Assembly: GCF_038002345.1 (NCBI RefSeq)
Contig: NZ_JBBOCJ010000001.1
Location: 7,006,001-7,070,000 of the forward strand
Direction of reading: 5' to 3'
Source of the DNA: Paenibacillus sp. FSL M7-0420
GTDB lineage: Bacteria; Bacillota; Bacilli; Paenibacillales; Paenibacillaceae
Length of the DNA stretch: 64,000 nt
Shown here one piece after another: positions 15,129 to 24,338 of the stretch. The notes under the pieces are model-generated. The model made no database searches. It was not told the DNA's origin and was given only the letters and a program-made list of their open reading frames with translations. Both the position numbers and the translations under genes were made by a program. The first letter of the stretch is position 1; every line of letters begins with the position of its first letter.

Positions 15129-16097
15129 ATGAATGAATCGGAATCGGAGCACAGCAGCAGCCAGCCTGCCGCAGACACCGGGGAGCATACAGCGCTTGCC
15201 GCTGAGGCTGTAGATGCCATAGAGAACCTGTCCGGTATCCATCCCGGATACCGCCGCGCCCATGCGGCGGGAGTCTGCTGCCGCGGCTTCTTCCGGCCGA
15301 GCGGGCTGGGGATGGAATTCACGGAGGCTGCGCATCTTCAGGAGCAGCAGGTGAATGCCATTATCCGCTTCTCGGGCAGTTCGACTGATCCGGCACTTGC
15401 GGATCTGCTATCCCCTGCCAAGGGGATGGCTGTCCAGTTCACCCTGCCGGATGGCGGGGTTACGAATCTGGTTGGAGTGACCGTCCCTGTCTTTTTTGCG
15501 CGGACCCCGGAGTCCTTCATCGACATTGTGCATATGGCCCACCGGCTGCGGACCGGGACACTCGGACCGATTGAGCTGATGAAGGAAATTGTCAGCCACT
15601 TCAGCGAGAGCAAGGAAGCTCTGCTTGCTGTGCGGCGGCTGAAGCCGCCTGCCAGCTACGCCGAATGTCATTACTACTGCATACATGCTTATGTGCTGGT
15701 CAATGCAGCGGGCAGGCAGCAGCCTGTCCGGTTCGAGTGGGTTCCCGAGACGGGCGTGCGCACACTGACACTGGAAGAGGCTGCGCAGCAGCCGGACCGC
15801 TATCTGGAGGATGAGCTGGAGCTGCGCTTCAAGGATGAGCCGGCTATCTTCCAACTGGTCGCTGTTCTTGGAGAGGAAGGCGATGCTACGGATGATCCTA
15901 CCCGCGCCTGGCCGGAGGACCGCCGCAGAATCGATCTCGGGCGGCTGCATATTTCAGAGATCTGCCCCGATCCGGCATATCTGCTCATGGACCCTACGAT
16001 CCTTACAACTGGTATGCTCCTCTCGGATGATCCGATTCTTAAGTTCCGCAGTGCGGCCTACGCCGAATCTTATGGGCGGCGGATCGAAGGAAGATAG
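15129..16097 (+). CDS. SrpA-type small catalase-like haem protein
   Basis: A 322-residue protein of the catalase-related group (SrpA/YfbC type), shorter than the 480-residue classical catalases. Distal His45 lies in HPGYRRAHAAG, the match to the catalase R-x-VHA-x-G motif. The proximal ligand Tyr311 lies in FRSAAYAESYGRR, the equivalent of R-x3-Y-x2-S-x2-R. Such proteins have been linked to peroxidase rather than catalase activity. The ATG at 15129 is preferred, with AAGGAG 11 nt upstream; a GTG at 15117 would lie inside that site. No signal peptide. A strong terminator follows, so it is probably monocistronic. Confidence 0.88.
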   Translation: MNESESEHSSSQPAADTGEHTALAAEAVDAIENLSGIHPGYRRAHAAGVCCRGFFRPSGLGMEFTEAAHLQEQQVNAIIRFSGSSTDPALADLLSPAKGMAVQFTLPDGGVTNLVGVTVPVFFARTPESFIDIVHMAHRLRTGTLGPIELMKEIVSHFSESKEALLAVRRLKPPASYAECHYYCIHAYVLVNAAGRQQPVRFEWVPETGVRTLTLEEAAQQPDRYLEDELELRFKDEPAIFQLVAVLGEEGDATDDPTRAWPEDRRRIDLGRLHISEICPDPAYLLMDPTILTTGMLLSDDPILKFRSAAYAESYGRRIEGR

Positions 16098-16130
16098 CTT
16101 CTGCCCGCTGTGGCAGCTATACACCGGCCC

Positions 16131-16166
16131 AGCGCCAAAGGGACACTGCGCCCTTTGGCGCTTTTG
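16131..16166 (+). terminator. Rho-independent terminator
   Basis: Arms 16131-16142 and 16151-16162 (AGCGCCAAAGGG and its complement) form a perfect 12-bp stem followed by TTTTG, just after the catalase-like gene. Confidence 0.9.
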
Positions 16167-16230
16167 ATTCAAACGCTATACTTAGTTGGTTAATGGATAT
16201 TAATCCGGTTACAAGAGAGAGGAGTGCAGT

Positions 16231-17118
16231 ATGCAGCAGGCCATGGTCATCATGAACCCGTCGTCCGGCAAGGCAGAGGCGCGGGATTATATTAGAGCAG
16301 CGGAAGAGGTGCTGCAAGGCGCAGGGTATCAGGTTACCGTCCAGGAGACCGCAGGGGAAGGAGATGCAACCGCCTTCTGCCTCCAGGCCTGCGCCGAGTG
16401 CTATGATCTGGTGGTTGCCATTGGCGGAGACGGAACGCTCCACGAGACGATGAACGGCCTCACAGATCAGCAGCACCGCCCTACACTTGGCATTGTGCCA
16501 ATGGGCACCGTCAATGATTTCGCCCGCGCGCTACAGATTCCGCTTGTTCCTGAAGAGGCAATCCAGAGCCTGGCTTCGCCCCGGACCCGAAGAGTCGATA
16601 TGGGCCGGCTGAATGACCGGCTGTTCGTCAATGTGGTGGCCGCAGGCTCTCTGGCAGGCTCCCTCTCCTCGGTTAGCTCCGAAGACAAGAGCCGGCTCGG
16701 GTTCCTTGCTTATCTAAAAGAGGGCATTAAGGAGCTGACCAGCAATACTGCACATACCCTGACGATTACTCACGACGGGGAGATCTGGGAAGGCTCCTCC
16801 CCGCTGTTCATTGCTGCACTGACCAATTCCGTGGGCGGCTTCGAGAAGCTTGCCCCTGCCGCTGCCGTAGATGACGGCCTGCTCCATTGCTTCATCGTCA
16901 AGGACCTGCACCTGCTGAATTCCGTTACGGTCAGCATCTCCCTGCTGCTCGGCAATCTGCGGAATCATAAGGATGTCATCTACTTCACAGCCAAGGAGGT
17001 CACCGTCCGTTCCGCCGAGCCGGTACAGACGAATGTGGACGGCGAGCAAGGTCCGCCGCTGCCGATCCGCTTAAGCACCATTCCGCGCCACATTCAGGTC
17101 GTGGTGCCGGAGGACTGA
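16231..17118 (+). CDS. Diacylglycerol kinase family lipid kinase (DgkB/YegS type)
   Basis: A 295-residue soluble lipid kinase. The catalytic-domain signature GGDGTLHE begins at residue 65, followed by GIVPMGTVNDFARAL near 92-106, which corresponds to the conserved P-x-GT-x-NDFAR motif of the family. The C-terminal beta-sandwich ends in VDGEQGPPLPIRL, again as expected. In Firmicutes DgkB returns diacylglycerol to phosphatidic acid during lipoteichoic acid turnover; several paralogues exist, so the substrate is not certain. A ribosome binding site AGAGAGGAG lies before the ATG. Single gene. Confidence 0.92.
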   Translation: MQQAMVIMNPSSGKAEARDYIRAAEEVLQGAGYQVTVQETAGEGDATAFCLQACAECYDLVVAIGGDGTLHETMNGLTDQQHRPTLGIVPMGTVNDFARALQIPLVPEEAIQSLASPRTRRVDMGRLNDRLFVNVVAAGSLAGSLSSVSSEDKSRLGFLAYLKEGIKELTSNTAHTLTITHDGEIWEGSSPLFIAALTNSVGGFEKLAPAAAVDDGLLHCFIVKDLHLLNSVTVSISLLLGNLRNHKDVIYFTAKEVTVRSAEPVQTNVDGEQGPPLPIRLSTIPRHIQVVVPED

Positions 17119-17181
17119 GCAGCTCGGGCGCCTCAGGTGCTCCAGGCTGCAGAATACAGGAATCCGGGAGAAGACTCTTCC

Positions 17182-18057
17182 TTAGCTGATTCCGTGCAGC
17201 TCTGCGAAGTCCTCACCGAGTGTCCATTCCAGACGTCTGACCCATTCACGCTGCACCTCCTTGGGCGCGATCTGCAGGCGGTGCAGGATATTCCATACCC
17301 TGTACAGACTCGCCGCCTTCATCTGCTGCGGCGTGAAGGATAACGGGTTAACAGACAGATAGCCCTGCATGAAGGCAGTGTTGAGCAGCGAGGATTGTAC
17401 GGGATAATGGTGCTTCGTGAACCAGCAGACCCAGGCTACATCATTCAGCGGGCTGCCCCATTCCGCCCATTCCCAGTCCAGCACATGCAGCAGATCATCG
17501 GCTTCACAGAGCAGATTATGTACTCCGTAATCGCCATGGGTCAGGACCCACGGAAGCTCCCCGGCCTCCGCCGCAGACAGCAAGTGAAGCGACTGCCTGC
17601 CGAGAGCGGCGGGAACGAATTCCAGCTTCTGAATCACCTGACTCAGTGCAGACCTGTTGCTGAGCCGGATCTCTGTCTCTTGCGGCTGATAAGGGCGGGA
17701 ATGAATCTGGGCAGCCAGCAGCTGCCCCATTCTGCTGTAGATCCGCTCGGCTCTTGTCCAGTCCCTGGCATCCAGAACGGATTGGGCGTTCCCGCCCTGC
17801 ATGCAGTCCATGATGATGATGCGCTTCCCGTCCATCTCTGCCACCTCATGCACCACCGGGGTATCACAGCTTCCCTGCACCAGCTGCATTACCTGAACCT
17901 CATTGAGCGTATCTTCATTGGACAGATTTGTTATTTTGGCTACAAGCGGCGGCTCGGCCCCCGCCATCAGATAGGTGAGATTCGTATATCCCCCTGTCAG
18001 CCGTTCAAGCCGGCAGGCATATCTTGCTTCCAGACCTCTGATGATGTTCTCAATCAT
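17182..18057 (-). CDS. Aminoglycoside phosphotransferase-fold kinase
   Basis: A 291-residue protein of the APH/choline kinase fold. The catalytic loop is HGDYGVHNLL, with His174, Asp176 and Asn181, and the metal-binding DWEW motif starts at Asp194. The N-terminal lobe has the nucleotide-binding Lys (VAKITN near 39-44). Members phosphorylate small alcohols or aminoglycosides; resistance cannot be inferred because this subgroup is broad and mostly uncharacterised. It is the sole gene of its unit, with GAGAGGGATT before the ATG. Confidence 0.85.
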   Translation of the reverse strand: MIENIIRGLEARYACRLERLTGGYTNLTYLMAGAEPPLVAKITNLSNEDTLNEVQVMQLVQGSCDTPVVHEVAEMDGKRIIIMDCMQGGNAQSVLDARDWTRAERIYSRMGQLLAAQIHSRPYQPQETEIRLSNRSALSQVIQKLEFVPAALGRQSLHLLSAAEAGELPWVLTHGDYGVHNLLCEADDLLHVLDWEWAEWGSPLNDVAWVCWFTKHHYPVQSSLLNTAFMQGYLSVNPLSFTPQQMKAASLYRVWNILHRLQIAPKEVQREWVRRLEWTLGEDFAELHGIS

Positions 18058-18282
18058 GATATGAATCCCTCTCTTTTTCCTTCTGTAAGCCTTTATTCCA
18101 AGAATATCACATGCTCCATTTCATTACAGATTAAGCTATTCTGCACAAGCAGATCTATGCTGGCGGCCCTCACTGTATGTATGACAAAGAGACCGGCGAG
18201 AGAATCCGGCCAGTCTGCTGGAGCCATGCCTCATAGCGGCATAGCGGTCTCCTGCACAGCCAATGCCTGCCCTGGAAGGGGC

Positions 18283-18765
18283 TTATGCTTGTGGCCTGGC
18301 CGGGACGTACAGCTTGTGGATCAACACCATTTGACCTATATGATAGGCATTATGAGTTGCCGCATTGCTGATGATCTCCCACCATGCAGCCGTTACCGGG
18401 AAGCCGTCCACCTGTTCCTCCAGCCCTTCCTCAGACAACAGGCTCTGCCAGTTCAAGAGCGTCTGCAGCAGCCTTCCGCGCAGCTCGCTGAACGCAATAT
18501 CTGCCGGAAGCCTGAAGCTGAGGTTATTATCCTTCACCGGAGGCACAGCGTCCATACGCCCCTCGCGGTACCGGCTCTGCCAGGCTTCATTCCAGTACAG
18601 CAAATGCTGGGTAAGCTCAGCTATGCTGCTGACTCCTTCACCGGGCTTCCAGAACGCTTCCTCCTCGGTCACGTTCTCCACAGCCTGCATATAGGGAAGA
18701 TGCCAGCTGGGATCGTTGGCCCCGGCCAGCAATTGATTGGCCAGCACATCCTTGGCATGAACCAT
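18283..18765 (-). CDS. DinB family protein (putative metal-dependent thiol transferase fold)
   Basis: A 160-residue four-helix protein of the DinB/YfiT family. The three metal-binding histidines are visible as His54 (TQHLLYWN), His138 and His142 (THNAYHIGQ). The family includes enzymes using bacillithiol or mycothiol as cofactor in Firmicutes and Actinobacteria, which makes a bacillithiol transferase role possible but unproven. The ATG follows GGAGAGTGAAGGA. A second DinB protein is found at 58750-59298 with low similarity. Confidence 0.88.
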   Translation of the reverse strand: MVHAKDVLANQLLAGANDPSWHLPYMQAVENVTEEEAFWKPGEGVSSIAELTQHLLYWNEAWQSRYREGRMDAVPPVKDNNLSFRLPADIAFSELRGRLLQTLLNWQSLLSEEGLEEQVDGFPVTAAWWEIISNAATHNAYHIGQMVLIHKLYVPARPQA

Positions 18766-18842
18766 TCCTTCACTCTCCTCTTCTTCGCATTCCGTTATAT
18801 TTGAAGTGAAGCCCCCTTTCCCTACCGGGAACGAGGACTTCT

Positions 18843-19388
18843 CTAGTGGCTGGACGGCTTGTATTCGCTCAGCTTACCGTAATAAACCAGATGCAGCCGG
18901 TCGCTCTGCCGGAAGTCATCCGGGGTGACGAGCGCAGGCAGCTTGTTCCACAGCTTAATGCCGGAGCGCTCCAGAATCTCGGCCACGAACTGTGAGCAGA
19001 AATAGGAGTTGCTGAACTCCACCGGCTCCTTCAGTGCAATGCCGATAACACCGAGGATATTGTAGAGATACTTCTGGCGGCTGCGGATGAAGACCTGGAG
19101 CACCCGCTTCATTTTCTCAACCTCACGGTCCGTAACCTGAAGCTCGTAGATGACGCAGGTCGTCTCCGGGTATTTACTGTAGGTGCCTGTGCGGATATCC
19201 TCCTTCACGAACCCGCCGTTCAGCGGATTGGCCGGATGCTTCCTTCCAAAGCTGTATAGCTCGGACAGCTCCCGGTTAAACGAGATCGAGGCATGATTAT
19301 ACGGCGCTTTGGTATAGCCCTGAATGAGCTTCGTGAACAGCGTTCCCGTATTGGTGAGCATGATGTACACCGATGGATCTGCTGACAT
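18843..19388 (-). CDS. Permuted papain-fold (YiiX/NlpC-P60 type) protein
   Basis: A 181-residue cytoplasmic protein with the permuted NlpC/P60 layout, in which the catalytic His comes before the Cys: His32 in PYNHASISF and Cys131 in YFCSQFVAEIL. This order is typical of the YiiX/YebB and LRAT-like group, whose members are amidases or acyltransferases on lipids or wall fragments. No signal peptide is present. The substrate is unknown. AAGGGGAAAT precedes the ATG. Confidence 0.8.
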   Translation of the reverse strand: MSADPSVYIMLTNTGTLFTKLIQGYTKAPYNHASISFNRELSELYSFGRKHPANPLNGGFVKEDIRTGTYSKYPETTCVIYELQVTDREVEKMKRVLQVFIRSRQKYLYNILGVIGIALKEPVEFSNSYFCSQFVAEILERSGIKLWNKLPALVTPDDFRQSDRLHLVYYGKLSEYKPSSH

Positions 19389-19508
19389 TTACAATATTTC
19401 CCCTTATCAAGTCGGTTGTTTTGCTTCATAATAAGCTGGACGCTTTGTCTATTTTAGCATAAAATCCCTGTATTGAATGCCCACCCCGAGACAAGTTGGT
19501 GATTGCTG

Positions 19509-20423
19509 ATGAACCGCTCCTTATTCACACTTATTCTTATTATTGCAGTGCTGTCGGTTGTAAATGTACTGTATCTGATTGTCAGCCGGTTGCAGAAGGA
19601 CAAGGACTATTCCGGCATCGGCTTCCGGATCAGAACCTGGTGGGGCATGGTGTTTATCTTCTGCCTCGCCACGCTGTCCAATGCTGTTGTCTCCCTGCTG
19701 TCCCTGATGGTGCTGAGCTTCTTCGCCCTCAAGGAATACTTCTCCATGATCCGCACCCGAAAAGCAGACCGCAGGCTGTTCCTCTGGGCGTACCTGTCCA
19801 TTCCGCTGCAGTTCTACTGGATCTACGTGGAATGGTACGGGATGTTCATTATCTTCATTCCAGTCTATGTGTTCCTGCTGCTGCCGATTCCCCGGCTGAT
19901 TAACAAGGGAACGCTCGGCTTCCTGCGCGGTGTCAGCGCGGTGCAGTGGGGACTGATGCTGATGGTCTTCGGGCTTAGCCATCTGGCCTATTTCCAGTTC
20001 GCCACGCCGGAATACGGTGCAGGGCTGGTTCTCTTCCTGGTGGTGCTGACCCAGCTCAATGATGCCGTGCATTATCTGGCCTCGCTCTACATCGGCAAGC
20101 ACCGGATCGTCCCGACCGCGAACCCGAACCTCACCTGGGAGGGCTTCGGCTGTGCGTTCGTGATCACAACGATCGCCTCATATCTGATGTATCCGCACCT
20201 CACCCCGCTGAATCCGGCCTTTGGCTATCTCTCCGGCATGCTGATCAGTCTCAGCGGCTTCTTCGGCAGCCTGACAGTCTCCGTCCTGAAGCGGGATCTG
20301 CTGATTGGGGACGATGACAAATTCGCTGCCCTTAAGCAAAGCTATCTGAGCCGCGTAGACAGTCTTGCCTACACCGCACCGGTATTCTTCCATGTGATCC
20401 GCTACTATTTCGACTTCATGTAG
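19509..20423 (+). CDS. CdsA-like phosphatidate cytidylyltransferase family protein
   Basis: A 304-residue membrane protein with about eight hydrophobic helices. The C-terminal end (SVLKRDLLIGDDD, then YLSRVDSLAYTAPVFFH) corresponds to the CdsA signature S-x-LKRD-x-K-D ... DRxDS, the site that binds CTP and metal. The signature is divergent from the housekeeping CdsA (no HGG before DR), resembling the YnbB-type paralogues, so it may act on another lipid. The start is ATG 19509 with a weak GGTGA 6 nt upstream; TTG 6 nt earlier is also possible. Monocistronic, followed by a strong hairpin. Confidence 0.8.
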   Translation: MNRSLFTLILIIAVLSVVNVLYLIVSRLQKDKDYSGIGFRIRTWWGMVFIFCLATLSNAVVSLLSLMVLSFFALKEYFSMIRTRKADRRLFLWAYLSIPLQFYWIYVEWYGMFIIFIPVYVFLLLPIPRLINKGTLGFLRGVSAVQWGLMLMVFGLSHLAYFQFATPEYGAGLVLFLVVLTQLNDAVHYLASLYIGKHRIVPTANPNLTWEGFGCAFVITTIASYLMYPHLTPLNPAFGYLSGMLISLSGFFGSLTVSVLKRDLLIGDDDKFAALKQSYLSRVDSLAYTAPVFFHVIRYYFDFM

Positions 20424-20453
20424 CCGCTGATCACACTTATATTTGTACAAAAA

Positions 20454-20483
20454 CAGAGACTATCCGCTAATGGATAGTCTCTG
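20454..20483. terminator. Bidirectional terminator
   Basis: Perfect 12-bp stem (20454-20465 with 20472-20483, CAGAGACTATCC) and a 6-nt loop. The minus strand continues into TTTTT, and the CdsA-like and lipoprotein genes converge on it. Confidence 0.88.
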
Positions 20484-20497
20484 CTCTGCTGTCCCGC

Positions 20498-22726
20498 TTA
20501 ATTCGTGCTTGTACCTGCACTGTCTGGAGCTGTAGTGCCTGCATCGGCCGGCTTCGTGGTGCCCGCGTCGGCTGGCTTCGTAGTACCAGCGTCCGCAGGC
20601 GGCGTTCCTCCCTCTCCGCCTGGTCCGCCTCCGGCTCTGTTGCCTCTGCCGCCGCCGAAGCCTCCCGGCCCGCCCATACCGCTGCCGCCTGTGGTTACAC
20701 CCGATGCATTCACCCAGGTCACCGTACTGGTGATGTCAAAAGCAACGAATTTGCTGCCCCCGCTGTACGTCCCGCCGGTATACAGTCCATCCGCAGCTGT
20801 TCCAGTAGAGCTGCCTCCGGTATAGACGGTATAAGAGCCGTCCTTCAGCTCTGGAGCGCTGACCACTACGGTCTGGAAGCTCTTCGCCGGAGCGAAGGTC
20901 AGAATGGTATTACCGTCAGCGTCTTCCAGATGAACCATCGTTCCGGCCTGCTGAGTAGCTGCGAATTCCACGCTTACCGAATACTGGCCGGAGTCCTCGC
21001 CCGGAGCCTGTGCCATGCCGGAAGCGCCTGCGGCTACCAGGAATCCGCCTGTGATGTTGAAGTTCCCGTCATAATCCAAGGCTCCGTTGCCGGAGTTCTC
21101 GGGGCCATTCACAATGACGTTGCCCCCAGTCATAGTCACCGAGCCGTTGGAGTCCAGACCATCGCCTGCGGCATCTACAGTCAGGGTGCCGCCGCTGATG
21201 GTCAGCAGGTTGCTGCCGGTGCTGCTGAACGAATCCTGAGCCTGCGTTCCTGCTGCCGTATTGGTATCGTTGCCTCCGGCCACATTGACGCCATCGTCTG
21301 TGGCTGTCACATGGATCTCACCGCCGGATATGGTGATGTCCGCCCCTTCTATCCCTTCATAGCTCCGCGTAATATTGACGGTGCCGCCCGATATCGAGAC
21401 CAGAGCATCGGCGTGAAGCCCGTCATCCCCTGTAGCGATCTGGAATTCCCCATCCGTTACCGAGAGGCTGCTGTTACTGTGCAGCGCATCATCTGCGGCG
21501 TCCACCGTGAAGCTTCCGCCGTTCACCGTCAGGTTGCCGCCTGCCTTAATCCCTTTGGCGCTGACGGATTCTGTCTCCGCCGCTGCTGTGGTGTCCGTCT
21601 GTGCCGCTGAAGCGGTGTCTGACTGCACCACGGCTGCGGTGCCACTCTCCGCTGCTTGGGGCTGGTCAGCCGCCGGCCCAGCATCCACCGCAGGCGGCGT
21701 ACCCCCTTCTTCCCCGGGAGCAGGGAAGGCTCCACCCTCCGGACGCTGGCCGAAGCCGCCGCCCATTCCCGGCCCTCCCTGATCGCCGGTCTTCACTTCG
21801 GCATTCACATAGCCGCCGCCAGTCACCAGTGTATACGTGCCGCCGTCGATGACAGCAGCGGTTTCCGCTTGAATCCCGTCATTGCCGGCCGTAATATCAA
21901 AGGTCCCGCCTGCAATGGCGATGAAGCCCTTGGCGGCATCCTTATCGTTGGTTGATTTGATGCCATCCCCTGCTGCTTGAATCGTTAGATTGCCGTCCTG
22001 AATGGCAATCATGTCTTTGCCGACAATACCGTCATCTGCTGCCTGCACTTCAATGGTGCCGGACATGATTTTGAGATCATCCTTGCCGGTGATGCCGTCG
22101 TTATAGTTGCCGGTTACCGTCAGCTTGCCGGTGCCGTTAATCGTCAGGTCTGCTTTGCTGAAGAGCGCAGCGCTTGGCTCATCCTCAGCTCCGTCTGCGA
22201 ATACATAGGCGGCTCCATCCGTCACACTGTTATCCGTCCCTTCCTGCAAGGTGATGACCACTTTGCCGGCTTCCTTGATGTAGACCGGGGCACTATCGCT
22301 GTCCGTCAGGTGAGCGCCGTTCAGCACCAGCCTTACGGTCCCTTTGGCCTGCTCATCTACGATAATCTGGCCGTCACTCAGTGTGCCGCTAAGCACATAA
22401 GTGCCTGCTTCCGTAATGGTTACTGTGCCTTCTTGCGCTGTGGCGCCTGCACCGTCCACCACAGCAGCAGTGCCAGCCAGAGTTATAGCGGTCGAATCTG
22501 CTTCCGTCCAGGCGGTTACAGCATCCTCTTCCTCCCAAGTCACAAGATCTGCCGCCTTCACACTTGCCGGCTGCACAGCGGCAGAGGAACTGCTCTGCAC
22601 GGCCGCAACTGATGTACCCGCGTTGTTACTTGTATCTGGCGTAGCGGCTTTTGCACTGCATGCCGACATGAGTGCGGCGCATAGCAGCATAAGTCCGATT
22701 TTACCGGCTGTTAATCTGTTCTTCAT
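20498..22726 (-). CDS. Beta-helix carbohydrate-binding lipoprotein (Cthe_2159/DUF4353 type)
   Basis: A 742-residue lipoprotein. The lipobox is MSAC with Cys23. Two long stretches of short Asp/Gly/Thr-rich repeats (about 95-300 and 390-600; for example GTIEVQAADDGIVGKDMIAI and LTINGTGKLTVTGNYNDGI) form parallel beta-helix rungs with DDG/DGI turns that suit calcium binding. This is the pattern of the Cthe_2159 family, which binds acidic polysaccharide. The two parts are separated by a low-complexity linker rich in Gly, Pro, Ala and Thr (about 310-390). The C terminus has tandem DAGTTKPA repeats. It follows the VTC and DUF4956 genes on the same strand, 27 bp after the latter, so the three form an operon. 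Confidence 0.85.
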   Translation of the reverse strand: MKNRLTAGKIGLMLLCAALMSACSAKAATPDTSNNAGTSVAAVQSSSSAAVQPASVKAADLVTWEEEDAVTAWTEADSTAITLAGTAAVVDGAGATAQEGTVTITEAGTYVLSGTLSDGQIIVDEQAKGTVRLVLNGAHLTDSDSAPVYIKEAGKVVITLQEGTDNSVTDGAAYVFADGAEDEPSAALFSKADLTINGTGKLTVTGNYNDGITGKDDLKIMSGTIEVQAADDGIVGKDMIAIQDGNLTIQAAGDGIKSTNDKDAAKGFIAIAGGTFDITAGNDGIQAETAAVIDGGTYTLVTGGGYVNAEVKTGDQGGPGMGGGFGQRPEGGAFPAPGEEGGTPPAVDAGPAADQPQAAESGTAAVVQSDTASAAQTDTTAAAETESVSAKGIKAGGNLTVNGGSFTVDAADDALHSNSSLSVTDGEFQIATGDDGLHADALVSISGGTVNITRSYEGIEGADITISGGEIHVTATDDGVNVAGGNDTNTAAGTQAQDSFSSTGSNLLTISGGTLTVDAAGDGLDSNGSVTMTGGNVIVNGPENSGNGALDYDGNFNITGGFLVAAGASGMAQAPGEDSGQYSVSVEFAATQQAGTMVHLEDADGNTILTFAPAKSFQTVVVSAPELKDGSYTVYTGGSSTGTAADGLYTGGTYSGGSKFVAFDITSTVTWVNASGVTTGGSGMGGPGGFGGGRGNRAGGGPGGEGGTPPADAGTTKPADAGTTKPADAGTTAPDSAGTSTN

Positions 22727-22753
22727 CAGTCATCATTCCCTTCCTGTAGCGGA

Positions 22754-23437
22754 TTAGTATTCATTCATGACAGGTGCCATGGTTAGTGAGAGATCCAGGT
22801 TCCCGTTACGTGTGCGGATGGCGTCCAGCAGCTCCTTCTGGCTCGTCTGCTCATCAATCGTTACTGCGTAGACCAGCTCATACAGGCTGCCCAGCTCCGT
22901 GGTTCTGATCTTCTTCAGCTCGTAGGCGACATTGAAGGTATTGAAGACCTCCGCGAAGGCCTCCTCATAGCCCAGATTCTCAGGGATCGTTACCTTCAGT
23001 GTCTTGTGCATCGACTTCTTAAGTCCAAAGCCCGTACGGTTAAGCACGGTCATCAGAGCGCAGAGGATAAGGGTGAAGAAGACCGCGTAACCGAAGGCCC
23101 CTACCCCGCAGGCCAGCCCGGAGGCCATGGTGAACAGGACAAAAGTGATATCCTTCGGATCGCCGGGAGCGCTTCGGAACCGGATGATCGAGAAGGCACC
23201 CGCCAGGCTGAAGGCCCGGGCCACATTGCTGCCAATGAGCAGAATAATGATAGCAACAATCACCGGCAGCAGAACCATGGTCAGTGTGAAGCTCTGCGAG
23301 TATCCGGCGGGGCTCGTCTTCATGTAGGTGAAGCTGATTAGCCCGCCGAGTATAATGGCGATGACGATGGTTAAGGCAGCATTCGTGAACGTTAGTTCCG
23401 AAGTAGACTCCGCTACGGCAAAAATCGAATCAAGCAT
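22754..23437 (-). CDS. DUF4956 membrane protein
   Basis: A membrane protein of about 227 residues. Three to four hydrophobic helices occupy residues 20-130 (LTIVIAIILGGLISF, VLLPVIVAIIILLIGS, FTMASGLACGVGAFGYAVFF), and GAFSIIRFRSAPGDPKDI, the conserved DUF4956 loop, lies between. The last 90 residues are soluble and ACT-like. It overlaps the VTC-domain gene by 8 nt, implying coupling. DUF4956 is repeatedly found next to bacterial VTC and CotH/beta-helix proteins. ATG 23437 is chosen; GTG 23446 is an alternative. I infer that it acts with the VTC protein, as the membrane subunit of VTC does in eukaryotes. Confidence 0.88.
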   Translation of the reverse strand: MLDSIFAVAESTSELTFTNAALTIVIAIILGGLISFTYMKTSPAGYSQSFTLTMVLLPVIVAIIILLIGSNVARAFSLAGAFSIIRFRSAPGDPKDITFVLFTMASGLACGVGAFGYAVFFTLILCALMTVLNRTGFGLKKSMHKTLKVTIPENLGYEEAFAEVFNTFNVAYELKKIRTTELGSLYELVYAVTIDEQTSQKELLDAIRTRNGNLDLSLTMAPVMNEY

Positions 23438-24173
23438 ATCGAACACTCTCTCTTTCTGATTGGCTGTTTCGCAGCATCTTTTTATATTCGTTGCCGTATT
23501 TGGAGAAGCTGGTGCGGTACATCTGATGCTCCGACAGCATCCTGGCCAGCCAGACCGGTATGGTCTTCTCGGCCTTCACTTCCATCAGCCATTGCCCCGG
23601 CTCCAGCAGCTCCTCGCCATAGACGCCGTGCTCCAGCTTCAGATCATACCGGCGGCAGCGGATGTTGGTGTCGAAGGTGATGCGCAGGTCCCTGTTATTT
23701 TTACAGAACATGGCTTTGCGGTCATAGGACAGATACAGCTTCGGCTGCAGCTCATAGCGGGTCAGCAAGTACTTGATCTCCCCGATCACCTGCTTGTTCA
23801 TATAACTCTTGAATTCAGGCTCTCTGCCGCTCTCGATGAACGCATAGGCCTCTTTCAGCGTCAGTGAGGTTCTCCTCTTGTTGACTAGGCCCAGCACCTT
23901 CTTCTTGATCTCCAGATAGACTCTGGTGTCCCCTTCAGGAATGCCGTAGGCCCGGATGCGGAGCTTCTCCCTATACTTCGGCTTCGCCAGGCTGCTGCGG
24001 ATCAGGGAATTCTGCGGGGTGTCGTAGTACAGATTGGTGATAGAATAAAATTCGTGCTGCTTGTTGTACGCATCGGGCTCCATATATTCCAGCAGTTCGT
24101 CATAGAGCTTCAGATAAGATTCGTGGTCGAACAGATACTTGTTCTCGTAGCGGTTGAAGACCTCGATCGCCAT
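23430..24173 (-). CDS. VTC-domain polyphosphate polymerase-like protein
   Basis: A 247-residue soluble protein of the VTC tunnel fold, which in yeast Vtc4 makes polyphosphate from ATP. The basic tunnel residues are present: RYENKYLF at 8-15, KYREKLRIRAYG near 66-77, LEIKKKV near 87-93, NKRRTSL, YLSYDRKAM, then LMEVKAEKTIP with the metal-binding Glu and SFSKYGNEYK near the end. The bacterial VTC proteins have not been shown to be polymerases in most species. The ATG at 24173 has AAAGGATC 8 nt upstream; the GTG at 24209 extends it without a binding site. First gene of the operon with DUF4956 and the beta-helix lipoprotein. Confidence 0.88.
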   Translation of the reverse strand: MAIEVFNRYENKYLFDHESYLKLYDELLEYMEPDAYNKQHEFYSITNLYYDTPQNSLIRSSLAKPKYREKLRIRAYGIPEGDTRVYLEIKKKVLGLVNKRRTSLTLKEAYAFIESGREPEFKSYMNKQVIGEIKYLLTRYELQPKLYLSYDRKAMFCKNNRDLRITFDTNIRCRRYDLKLEHGVYGEELLEPGQWLMEVKAEKTIPVWLARMLSEHQMYRTSFSKYGNEYKKMLRNSQSERESVRYA

Positions 24174-24241
24174 AGGGTTCAGATCCTTTCGGGTGAGTAT
24201 GGGGTGCACTTGCTTATGAATGTATCTTAGCCCCCGAACCT

Positions 24242-24291
24242 TTAACGAATCTTAAATGGATTAAGGTTGATTAAAGGTCCCCTTGATATAA
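24242..24291. promoter_or_regulatory. Phased TTAA direct repeats in a divergent control region
   Basis: TTAA occurs at 24242, 24252, 24261 and 24271, one per helical turn, each followed by similar purine-rich bases. This is the layout of OmpR/PhoP-type binding sites. TATAAT follows at 24287-24292 as a likely -10 box for the two-component genes. The divergent VTC operon begins less than 70 bp to the left. Confidence 0.65.
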
Positions 24292-24338
24292 TGGCACCAG
24301 CAGCAAGTACCTTACTTAGGAAGAGGATGAGCCATCCC

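Noticed and set aside
17395..18804. 469-codon open frame antisense to the phosphotransferase and DinB genes
   Set aside because: Both minus-strand genes have complete motifs and binding sites; the plus-strand frame is rich in Cys, His and Pro without similarity.
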